From an uncultured beta proteobacterium (GTDB taxonomy: Bacteria; Pseudomonadota; Gammaproteobacteria; Burkholderiales; Burkholderiaceae), in the NCBI GenBank assembly GCA_903843315.1, contig CAIMPQ010000113.1, forward strand, positions 1 through 12,309: a DNA stretch of 12,309 nucleotides, read 5' to 3'. Within the stretch, counting starts at the first letter, position 1; every line of letters starts with the position of its first letter. This document shows positions 6,353-12,309 of the stretch, in pieces. A program made the translations under genes and the position numbers. Under the pieces are notes generated by a model. That model ran no database searches, had not been told where the DNA came from, and saw only the letters and a list, made by a program, of their open reading frames with translations.

Positions 6353-7852
6353 TTAGTCAGTGCTAAAGAAGAATTTCAAAATTTTCTGCGCTAGTACTTT
6401 GACGCGAGTTAATCTTGAAGCTGGATCATCCTCAGTTGAGCCCGCTTTTTCATTCTTCGATTTTCGATCTGCAAGTAATTGTGAAATTTTCTCAATTAAT
6501 TGAGGTGACGCCTCAAAGAATGGGGATAGATTCTCTTTGGTAATCTCCAGCAAAACACCGCTTGATTTACCGTATACATTTGCTGAACGTGGCTCACCGG
6601 TTAATAAAGACATTTCACCTACACAGTCGCCAGGCCACAAGGACGCGACAATCAGCTCTTTGCCTTCTTTACCAGGAATACCAACCTCTAGATGGCCTTC
6701 TGAAATGAAATACATGCTTTGAGCATGTTCACCCAGTGTAATCACTTGATCTCCGGCTTCAAAGCGAACCAGATTAGCGTTTGCAGCTAGCTGCTGAATT
6801 TGATGATCATCAAGCACCTTTAGAATGCTGGATCGATAAATATCCAACAATCTACGCTTGGCATCAGTAGCAATGGGAATATAGTTATATATCGCTATAT
6901 CAGAGTTAATATTAATACCCGCTGCATTAAAAATATGTAGCACTGCTTCATTCACTAAATGATTCGAGGCATAGTGACTCATGCTCGGATGACATTCATA
7001 ACAGATACCATAAGTAAATGCTCCACCAGTAACAGACTCCACTTCGCAAGAATAGCCTGCATAAAAGCGGTCATCTTTGGCCCTCAAATATTGCATGGCG
7101 TTATTCAGAATACTTAAGACTCGATTAGTATCATTATGAGTAGTTAGGGTAAATGTACAGCGTCGTTTAGCACCACGCTTACTCGGTTGCTTACTAATAT
7201 TGATATATTTCCAGTTTAAAAACTGGCGCGTTGGGATTCTTAATAAAAAGTGATACTTATCTTCAAGCGTGATCATGCGATGATCAATTTGAGTCACTTT
7301 ATACACGTCTTTATCGCCCACTATCTCAATGTAGTCATTGATACTAGCCAGGTGATCCGTTTGAATCTGCATACTGGCGGTAATATCAGAAATCGGCTCA
7401 CGAAATGCGTAGGCTGCACCAATGCCGACCGCACCTGCAGCAGCCAAAATGTGGGAAAGGCTATGGTCATATAACAGAATGAAGCCGAGTAAACCAACAA
7501 TTCCATAAATGCCGATCGTCATTGCCATGACGGTAATTGCGGGAACCTGGAATACCTTTAATTTGCTATTGATCGAAACTACAAAAGCGCGCATTGACAT
7601 ATCAACACTGACGCCAAAGAGTGCGAACTGCAAGACTGCCAATAGTGTCGATAGATTAAAGCTTAAGTCATTGGATAAATCAACTACTGTCCACCCCCAA
7701 TAACTTCCTATTTTTTCATGAAGCCACCACGCAAAAACAATGTTTGATACCAGCAAAATAGCTAATATTGGTTTTGGGAGAGAAAAGAATTTATGGTGGA
7801 TCATATGAGAGATGTGAGTGAATGCCGTTAAATAAGTGCTATTTTGAAACAA
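6353..7852 (-). CDS. MscS-type ion channel with C-terminal cyclic nucleotide-binding domain (bCNG-like)
   Basis: A 499-residue inner-membrane channel protein. Hydrophobic segments lie at about 28-46, 66-92 and 104-128. A Gly/Ala-rich pore helix follows (about 133-150, ILAAAGAVGIGAAYAF), like TM3 of MscS. The MscS beta domain runs about 165-220 and ends PTRQFLNWKYINIS, then comes an alpha/beta part. Residues about 343-460 form a cNMP-binding domain with a phosphate-binding cassette at 407-426 (G-D-C-V-G-E-M-S-L-L-T-G-E-P-R-S-A), keeping Glu413, Arg422 and Ser423. Described relatives (bCNG channels) open on cyclic nucleotide rather than tension. The start is a TTG with AGGGA just before it; the next Met is residue 17 and has no ribosome site. 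It lies 73 nt downstream of a phosphodiesterase-like gene on the same strand. A TATAAA in the gap could give it an extra promoter. Confidence 0.92.
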   Translation of the reverse strand: MFQNSTYLTAFTHISHMIHHKFFSLPKPILAILLVSNIVFAWWLHEKIGSYWGWTVVDLSNDLSFNLSTLLAVLQFALFGVSVDMSMRAFVVSINSKLKVFQVPAITVMAMTIGIYGIVGLLGFILLYDHSLSHILAAAGAVGIGAAYAFREPISDITASMQIQTDHLASINDYIEIVGDKDVYKVTQIDHRMITLEDKYHFLLRIPTRQFLNWKYINISKQPSKRGAKRRCTFTLTTHNDTNRVLSILNNAMQYLRAKDDRFYAGYSCEVESVTGGAFTYGICYECHPSMSHYASNHLVNEAVLHIFNAAGININSDIAIYNYIPIATDAKRRLLDIYRSSILKVLDDHQIQQLAANANLVRFEAGDQVITLGEHAQSMYFISEGHLEVGIPGKEGKELIVASLWPGDCVGEMSLLTGEPRSANVYGKSSGVLLEITKENLSPFFEASPQLIEKISQLLADRKSKNEKAGSTEDDPASRLTRVKVLAQKILKFFFSTD

Positions 7853-7925
7853 GATTCCCTAAATCTATTTTTATAGTCGACCGCTTAAGTAATGCGTCAT
7901 GATTTTCCAAGGCCCTTACATTCTA

Positions 7926-8795
7926 TCAATATTTGAGATCGTCTAAAGCTTGAATTGAGTTCAGTCTGATTTGCTCGGCTCCCAGTACTTGCGCATGAGG
8001 GCTGACAAATCTTAGACTCTTTAAGAAGGCAATGCGCCCTGGTTTGCTGATAACTGCTGCAGCTTTGGCTGGATTTGCCGATTTCCACTCTTCTGCAAGA
8101 CGCGCGCCCAGTAATTGCCCTTTTATTGGCAATATGCTGGCAAATAGATCCGCTTCAATTAACAGCATAGCTAAGCAGTCTTCATGGCTAGCTTCAGCGC
8201 CGGTAATCTCACTTAGAAGCGCATCATATGCCAAAGGATCGGTAGCCAAAATCCAAGGTTTTAGACGCTGCCCAATTGCATCAATAAAATTGGTATTCAG
8301 TTTTGATTGAGATAAAAAAACTTCCAATAAAGCCAGACTTTTCTTTTCAATTTCAAAAGGTGTCTGATTAATCATCCCCGGATGACCAAAATCATGACCT
8401 ATAGCTGCTAATAAGAGTAACCACTTCTCTTCGCGTGAAGTGGACCAGTCATTCTTAGTAATCTCATTCGATTTACTGAACTCCTCATGCATCAATAAAA
8501 AAGAAAGCATCAGGCAGACATCTTTGAAGTGAAGGCGAGAGTGATAGGCAGGCTCCAAGTTACGGCTGTATATAGCGTCTATCTCTTTAGCGAGATTCAA
8601 GCAGAGAGATTTATAGGGATTATCTTGATAATCTACAGACTGCCAAAATGGCGAAGCTAAAATCTCCTCTACGATAGAAGAAAAACTTCCAGGTATGTGG
8701 TCCGTGGATTCTAAAATTCCTTCGATATCGTTAAGTGAATAAGGATATCCCAAGGGATTTAGAAAGCTTGCAATTGGATATGCAACATTGTTCAT
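7926..8795 (-). CDS. Class I 3',5'-cyclic nucleotide phosphodiesterase-like HD-fold protein
   Basis: A 289-residue soluble protein. Its motifs match class I (PDEase_I) enzymes in order: Y-H-S-R-L-H-F-K-D-V (84-93; His85 in the general-acid position, His89 as metal ligand), H-D-F-G-H-P-G-M-I-N (134-143; His134 and Asp135 as ligands, His138), ILATDP (182-187, the family's ATD block), and IEADL (Asp216, fourth ligand). These enzymes hydrolyse cAMP or cGMP to the 5'-monophosphate with two metals. The final block (GRIAFLKSLRFVSP, 253-266) aligns with the eukaryotic S-Q-V-G-F-I block, but Arg254 stands where the nucleotide-gripping Gln is expected. It lacks a signal peptide or sensory domain. No Shine-Dalgarno is seen before the ATG. 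It is upstream of, and probably in one transcript with, the cyclic-nucleotide-binding channel. A degenerate HD hydrolase acting on another nucleotide is the alternative. Confidence 0.78.
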   Translation of the reverse strand: MNNVAYPIASFLNPLGYPYSLNDIEGILESTDHIPGSFSSIVEEILASPFWQSVDYQDNPYKSLCLNLAKEIDAIYSRNLEPAYHSRLHFKDVCLMLSFLLMHEEFSKSNEITKNDWSTSREEKWLLLLAAIGHDFGHPGMINQTPFEIEKKSLALLEVFLSQSKLNTNFIDAIGQRLKPWILATDPLAYDALLSEITGAEASHEDCLAMLLIEADLFASILPIKGQLLGARLAEEWKSANPAKAAAVISKPGRIAFLKSLRFVSPHAQVLGAEQIRLNSIQALDDLKY

Positions 8796-8825
8796 AAAAA
8801 TTTGTACTGCTCGTTATTCAACTTG

Positions 8826-8853
8826 AATTTAGATAATAGTGCTAATTATTCAA
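8826..8853 (-). promoter_or_regulatory. Possible promoter of the phosphodiesterase-channel unit
   Basis: Read on the minus strand, TTGAAT (8853-8848) and TAAATT (8831-8826) are separated by 16 nt, each matching 4 of 6 sigma-70 consensus positions. Transcription would begin about 25 nt before the ATG at 8795. The region is AT-rich, so a chance match is possible. Confidence 0.3.
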
Positions 8854-9012
8854 TAACAGCTACCCTTATGCTACCTCGCACTAAGAAACCTTCATAAAAA
8901 TAGTTGAGGATGCAGCGATTGCTGTTAAGCGGATTTTTAATCCTTACTAGCTTCAACTGACGCCCTATCGGGACTCTACTCCGAATCAGCTATAAAGGTA
9001 CTGAATTCAACT

Positions 9013-9028
9013 AAACTAGATCTAGTTT
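9013..9028. promoter_or_regulatory. Perfect 16-bp palindrome, candidate operator of the nitroreductase gene
   Basis: AAACTAGATCTAGTTT is a perfect palindrome ending 28 nt before the ATG of the nitroreductase-family gene. A TATACA hexamer at 9029-9034, directly after it, could be the -10 element, so a bound dimer would cover the -10/-35 spacer and block transcription. Flavin oxidoreductase genes are often controlled by TetR- or MarR-type repressors on such sites, but no regulator gene is adjacent here. A second short palindrome (TGAATTCA, 9002-9009) lies just upstream. Confidence 0.5.
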
Positions 9029-9056
9029 TATACAAATCACATACAGGGAATGATGA

Positions 9057-9692
9057 ATGAGCCTTATAGATAAACTGCAATGGCGCTATGCCACCAAAAA
9101 GATGGATCCATCAAAAGCAGTTTCACAAGAAAAAGTGGAGCAAATTCTTGAAGCGATTCGACTAACGGCTAGCTCTAGTGGATTACAGCCCTATGAGGTG
9201 CTGGTCATTACAAATAAAGAGATTCGAGAAAAAATTCAGCCCATCGCTAATGGCCAATCTCAGATAACGGATTGCTCCCATTTACTTGTCTTCGCAGCTT
9301 GGGATACCTACACTGCACAACGTATTAATGATGCATTCGATATGACTGAAAGTATTCGTAACTTCACCAGTGAATCCGGTACTGCCTATCGTCAAATGCT
9401 ACTAAAAGTGTATCCAGCTAGAGATGCTGAGATCAATTTCACCCATGCCGCAAAACAAGCTTACATTGGCTTGGGTACTGCTTTAATTGCAGCTGCTTAT
9501 GAACAAGTAGACAGCACGCCAATGGAAGGTTTTGATCCGTCAGCCCTAGATGCAATATTAAGCCTCAAAGAAAAGGGTTTGCGTAGTGTGGTCATGCTGC
9601 CCCTAGGCTATCGTAAAACAGACGAGGATTGGCTGGAAAACCTGAAGAAAGTTAGGCGCTCTAGCGATCAGTTCGTTCGCTGGATAAATTAA
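9057..9692 (+). CDS. Nitroreductase family NAD(P)H-dependent FMN oxidoreductase (NfsB-like)
   Basis: A 211-residue cytoplasmic flavoprotein. FMN-binding features are the early R-Y-A-T-K-K-M (10-16), S-S-S-G-L-Q-P-Y-E-V (39-48), and the late VVMLPLGYRKTDEDW stretch. The FTHAAKQAYIGLGTALIAAAYEQVDSTPMEGFDPSALD stretch is typical of the NfsB/dihydropteridine-reductase-like branch. Members reduce quinones, nitroaromatics or flavins using NAD(P)H; the natural substrate is unknown. The start is supported by AGGGA (9045-9049) 7 nt before the ATG. It is a single-gene unit, with a palindromic candidate operator upstream and a strong intrinsic terminator 22 nt downstream of its stop. Induction by an electrophile or quinone through a repressor would fit but is inference. 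Confidence 0.93.
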   Translation: MSLIDKLQWRYATKKMDPSKAVSQEKVEQILEAIRLTASSSGLQPYEVLVITNKEIREKIQPIANGQSQITDCSHLLVFAAWDTYTAQRINDAFDMTESIRNFTSESGTAYRQMLLKVYPARDAEINFTHAAKQAYIGLGTALIAAAYEQVDSTPMEGFDPSALDAILSLKEKGLRSVVMLPLGYRKTDEDWLENLKKVRRSSDQFVRWIN

Positions 9693-9713
9693 TACCGTAT
9701 CTGCACCCTACAG

Positions 9714-9739
9714 AAAGCCAGCTTCCGAGTTGGCTTTTT
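9714..9739 (+). terminator. Rho-independent terminator of the nitroreductase gene
   Basis: AAAGCCAGCT and AGTTGGCTTT pair as a 10-bp stem (one G-T wobble) closed by a TCCG tetraloop, and a run of five T follows. It lies 22 nt past the stop codon. Confidence 0.9.
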
Positions 9740-9907
9740 CATTAAAAGCACCAGGATTTAGATAATGGTTTACGAACAATATCTATATTTGCTAAGATCA
9801 AAAGAGATTATTAGAATTAATTGCCATCCTTCAAGACTACGCAAGAAAACAAATAGAAAATAGAAAAGGGTAGTGAGCCACTGCCTTTATCTCTAGGCAA
9901 CTAAAAG

Positions 9908-9931
9908 AAAAAACCACCGGCAGGTGGTTTT
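9908..9931 (-). terminator. Rho-independent terminator of the Ntn hydrolase gene
   Basis: AAAACCACC and GGTGGTTTT form a perfect 9-bp stem with a 4-nt loop. Read on the minus strand it is followed by six T (complement of 9913-9908) and sits 9 nt past the hydrolase stop. It has four T on the plus-strand side too, so it may work weakly in both directions. Confidence 0.85.
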
Positions 9932-9939
9932 CATCTACT

Positions 9940-11061
9940 TTATTTCAACAGTTGCGCTGTTAAATCGTTTTGTGGATAAGGCAATTTATCAATGGGCCAG
10001 GTCATTGATTTTCCAGTTTTAAATACTTGATTGAGGTCGAGTTCGATGAAGTTGGTGCGGTTTGCATAGTTCGTAATTTTCAGGCGATTATTTTTTAAAT
10101 CCTTCAGAGTTACCCACTGTGTGTAATCGGATACAACCTGCTTACCATCTGTAGACCTGGCAACACCCACTGGGATATCGACATTATTCAACAGGTGATC
10201 AACTAACTGAATAGCTTCAGCACTATTATTCGGTTTATTCGAAAAATACTTGAGATAGGTTGCTCTCACAAAACGAGAAGGTGGAGTGTAATCGGCTGGC
10301 AATCCTACTAAACCACCTCCTTGGCCCAATTCAGTAACGTTAGTTCCATTGACAACAACGGAAGGGGTTGCTGTGGCCGTAAGTGATAAGTAGTTACGTA
10401 CATTATTGAGATGCCAATCATAAGTTGGTGAATTGGTCAAAACACCTGCTACATTTTCATGTATGACCATTTGACCCTTTACAAACTCTACAACGATGCT
10501 GTCGCCACTTCTGTCTGTTAATACGTAATGCAACCAAGGTGGCGTTGGAATACCCTTGACCTCACTTGGGTCATACCAAACCTTATATTTTGGAAGCTCG
10601 GCTCGTAATTCTTTAACGGATCCAAACATGCCCAAAACAAAACTTCCAAAGTTAATTACAGACACATATTGTTTGTCTTGTGGGGTGACGGTTTGATACT
10701 CAGTAAAACCTGGTAAAAAATTTCCGCTAAGACCAAGGCCTACCTCATTTTGCCCCTCTAAATATGCAGGAGACCCCTGTAAAACACCGGGCGCAATTCC
10801 TATAAAGGCATATTTACTAGAGAGTTTTGTTGAGGGCAAGCGCAATGGAGCAGGAGCAGTCAAAGCAATGGAAGTCCCTTTGGGATTTGCAACAAGATCC
10901 CACTTCATATCAAAAGACCATTCCATGGTCCTACCGGCGATTACTCCACCATCTTTTGCGCTCACATTAATAGCGGTGCAGGCATTACCCACTAGTGGAG
11001 CAAATGCTAATGTAGCTGAAACTGAAGCAGCCACTATTTTTCTAACCATTTGTTGTTTCAC
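9940..11061 (-). CDS. Exported choloylglycine hydrolase / penicillin V acylase family Ntn hydrolase
   Basis: A 373-residue protein with a signal peptide ending PLVGNA, so cleavage after Ala27 would expose Cys28, the expected N-terminal nucleophile of this linear-amide C-N hydrolase family. Arg44 lies 16 residues later, as between Cys2 and Arg18 of bile salt hydrolases. Glu47 (in GRTMEW) takes the place of the usual Asp. Asn114 (SGNF), Asn210 (TNSPTYDWHLNN) and an Arg at 263 or 266 match the remaining active-site positions. Gram-negative members can cleave penicillin V and N-acyl homoserine lactones; bile salts are an unlikely substrate for a water bacterium. The start is GTG with AAAGG 7 nt before it; the later ATG (residue 5) has no ribosome site. 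The gene lies 65 nt downstream of an outer-membrane protein gene on the same strand and ends at its own terminator. Confidence 0.92.
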   Translation of the reverse strand: MKQQMVRKIVAASVSATLAFAPLVGNACTAINVSAKDGGVIAGRTMEWSFDMKWDLVANPKGTSIALTAPAPLRLPSTKLSSKYAFIGIAPGVLQGSPAYLEGQNEVGLGLSGNFLPGFTEYQTVTPQDKQYVSVINFGSFVLGMFGSVKELRAELPKYKVWYDPSEVKGIPTPPWLHYVLTDRSGDSIVVEFVKGQMVIHENVAGVLTNSPTYDWHLNNVRNYLSLTATATPSVVVNGTNVTELGQGGGLVGLPADYTPPSRFVRATYLKYFSNKPNNSAEAIQLVDHLLNNVDIPVGVARSTDGKQVVSDYTQWVTLKDLKNNRLKITNYANRTNFIELDLNQVFKTGKSMTWPIDKLPYPQNDLTAQLLK

Positions 11062-11126
11062 TGTTTTTCCTTTGCGGGGGTCAAATTACGTTCCAAAATC
11101 TTATCTATTCATGTCTGTAATGATGC

Positions 11127-11945
11127 TTAGAACCGGAATGTGGCAGACAATTGTGGACCTTGAAAGGTCGTCTTTTGTAGCAGGCCCTGGCCATTGGTCT
11201 TTGAACTATCCATATCGTAGTACAGACCACGATAAATTAAGGAAACATCAATCCATTTCTCAATTGTCTTACCAATACCCGCCATAGCTTGCCAAGTCAA
11301 ATTGGTTGTCCCACCACCACTACCAATATCGGCATAGAAAGGCACATACCATGTTGAGTCGGCAATACGGTAGCGCCCCTTAAAGCCCACAATTGGATCA
11401 ACTGTACTCATCGCCTTCGAATCACTCAATGCAGTAGATGTGCCATCCACTACAAGATTCAGGCTGGCAGTCACACCAATCCAACGTACCCCTAACAGAC
11501 CATCCAAATTGGCGTTTTGATTGTTTAATAAATTGTAAGTAACAGCTCCAGTCAGAATAGTTTCTTGAAGCGTCGCTTTATTAGCAACTGTAAAGGTTTG
11601 GCCTGGCGCCGGAGTTACCGGTGTATTGCTCGTTTTTTGCAAAGTGGCAGTGACCATATCAGCCATCATTCCCCAATTACCGTAACGAACTTCACCAGCA
11701 ATCATTGCACCAGACTTCAGATTGCTAACAACATTATTCATGCTCAAGTCTGCTGTATTAATGTATTGATCTTTGTAGCTCAGCGTAGAGCTAATTGAAG
11801 GTAGCCATAGATAAGGCGTTAATTCGAAACTCCATTCATTTGAAATCTTGGGAATGGGAGTGAGTTGCTGATCAGCGTACACCAGACCGATAGATGCAAG
11901 CGATGTATATGCTGATACAAGTACAGCGAAGATTTTCTTATGCAT
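11127..11945 (-). CDS. Outer-membrane beta-barrel protein, function unknown
   Basis: A 272-residue protein with a signal peptide (HKK start, hydrophobic core, probable cleavage after VYA at residue 24). The mature part is built of alternating polar and hydrophobic strands: SFELTPYLWLPSISSTL, AGEVRYGNWGMMADMVTATL, GAVTYNLL, LDGLLGVRWIGVTASLNLVV, VDPIVGFKGRYRI, TWYVPFYADIGSGG, WQAMAGIGKTI and WIDVSLIYRGLYYDM. The last strand is LSATFRF. The C-terminal Phe and the strand count (about 8-12) are typical of Bam-inserted barrels. I do not recognise a specific porin. No Shine-Dalgarno is seen before the ATG. It precedes the Ntn hydrolase gene in the same direction with no terminator between, so the pair may be an operon in which the barrel admits or binds the hydrolase's substrate. 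That last point is inference. Confidence 0.85.
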   Translation of the reverse strand: MHKKIFAVLVSAYTSLASIGLVYADQQLTPIPKISNEWSFELTPYLWLPSISSTLSYKDQYINTADLSMNNVVSNLKSGAMIAGEVRYGNWGMMADMVTATLQKTSNTPVTPAPGQTFTVANKATLQETILTGAVTYNLLNNQNANLDGLLGVRWIGVTASLNLVVDGTSTALSDSKAMSTVDPIVGFKGRYRIADSTWYVPFYADIGSGGGTTNLTWQAMAGIGKTIEKWIDVSLIYRGLYYDMDSSKTNGQGLLQKTTFQGPQLSATFRF

Positions 11946-12006
11946 ATACGTACTGTCAGATTCGGTTATTTAAAATTCTGATAGAAAAAACTACATTTTT
12001 CGAAGC

Positions 12007-12031
12007 ATCACAGGAGTGATTGAAAGCTTTC
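12007..12031. promoter_or_regulatory. Two adjacent short inverted repeats upstream of the outer-membrane protein gene
   Basis: ATCAC, AGGA, GTGAT (12007-12020) and the perfect palindrome GAAAGCTTTC (12022-12031) lie next to each other 62-86 nt before the barrel gene's start. This position suits an activator or repressor site. No clear -35/-10 pair is seen beside them, and short palindromes are common by chance. The remainder of 11946-12123 shows no gene I can support. Confidence 0.25.
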
Positions 12032-12123
12032 CAATACCCGGAATGCCTAAGCACTCTCAGAATGCTAAAACCATTCATAGAGCCCAGGGTAAAGCGCTAT
12101 AAACAGAAGATGGCAAAGTGTAT

Positions 12124-12309
12124 TTATTTCACTTTTTTAAGTTGGGTGCAACTTGCCCTATTCTTCGTTGTCAATACGCTGGCGCTACAAAACTCCATCT
12201 CATCATTCACAACATAACCCGTACCTACCCCTACATCACTGGAAAAGGTGAGTGTTTTTCCGTCTTTATGAAACACTCCCGACACCAGATTTTTTAATCC
12301 ATCGCGCCA
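12124..12309 (-). CDS. C-terminal part of an unidentified protein (partial, runs off right edge)
   Basis: The minus-strand frame is open from the window edge to a TAA at 12126-12124, giving 61 residues. It contains a beta-rich, glycine-containing stretch (KTLTFSSDVGVGTGYVV), two cysteines 13 residues apart (41 and 54 of the visible part) that could form a disulfide, and a lysine-rich end (QLKKVK). The composition looks like a real folded protein rather than a chance frame, and the direction agrees with the downstream outer-membrane protein gene about 180 nt away. I do not recognise the family. The two cysteines would suit an exported protein, but the N-terminus is outside the window. Confidence 0.55.
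   Translation of the reverse strand, partial: WRDGLKNLVSGVFHKDGKTLTFSSDVGVGTGYVVNDEMEFCSASVLTTKNRASCTQLKKVK

Noticed and set aside
8887..8952. A short plus-strand frame without a start codon, reading like a protein C-terminus (AIAVKRIFNPY), considered as a gene remnant.
   Set aside because: Only about 21 codons between two stops and no recognisable family. This length is expected by chance.
9765..9863. A 32-codon plus-strand frame starting MVYEQYLYLL with an AGGA about 9 nt upstream.
   Set aside because: Very short, unusually basic at the end, in an AT-rich spacer between two terminators, and without any recognisable feature. A chance frame is more likely.
12020..12217. A 65-codon plus-strand frame beginning with TTG and containing a hydrophobic stretch.
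   Set aside because: It overlaps the better-supported minus-strand partial gene and lies opposite to the local gene direction. Its hydrophobic part reads as the complement of that coding frame.
12250..12278. An 8-bp inverted repeat, GAGTGTTT and AAACACTC, with a 13-nt loop.
   Set aside because: It lies inside the partial minus-strand coding frame and has no T run where a terminator would need one. Probably coincidental.

Overview
The window looks like the chromosome of a low-GC betaproteobacterium. A free-living Burkholderiales such as Polynucleobacter is my best guess. The reasons are a Bug-family solute receptor, a phasin, AT-rich codon use throughout, dense gene packing with 1-4 nt overlaps, and no mobile element, CRISPR array, tRNA or rRNA. 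The genus is inferred, not shown by a marker gene. No gap without a gene exceeds 300 bases.

Left part (1-2904). A minus-strand operon encodes a DCC-family protein, a chalcone-isomerase-like exported protein and, running off the left edge, the start of a probable lipoprotein. Divergent from it, a plus-strand pair encodes a DUF2237 protein and a zinc-dependent histone-deacetylase-like amidohydrolase, overlapping by 4 nt. A phasin gene (PHB granule protein) converges on this pair with another 4-nt overlap.

Middle-left (3027-6180). A 45-residue single-helix membrane protein has a very good ribosome binding site and lies head to head with a DUF1345 membrane protein. A minus-strand catabolic operon follows: a carboxymuconolactone-decarboxylase-family protein, a 3-hydroxyisobutyrate-dehydrogenase-family reductase coupled to it by a TAATG junction, and an orphan Bug/TctC periplasmic receptor.

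Middle-right (6353-8795). This is the most interesting part. A gene resembling class I (eukaryotic-type) 3',5'-cyclic nucleotide phosphodiesterases sits just upstream of, and on the same strand as, an MscS-type channel carrying a C-terminal cyclic-nucleotide-binding domain. Together they could form a cyclic-nucleotide-gated conductance with its own signal-quenching enzyme. The phosphodiesterase keeps the metal-binding histidines and aspartates but appears to lack the family's nucleotide-selecting glutamine.

Right part (9013-12309). A nitroreductase-family gene has a perfect 16-bp palindrome in its promoter region and a strong terminator. Facing it is a minus-strand pair: an outer-membrane beta-barrel protein followed by an exported choloylglycine-hydrolase/penicillin-V-acylase-type Ntn hydrolase with its own terminator. 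The window ends in the 3' part of an unidentified minus-strand gene.
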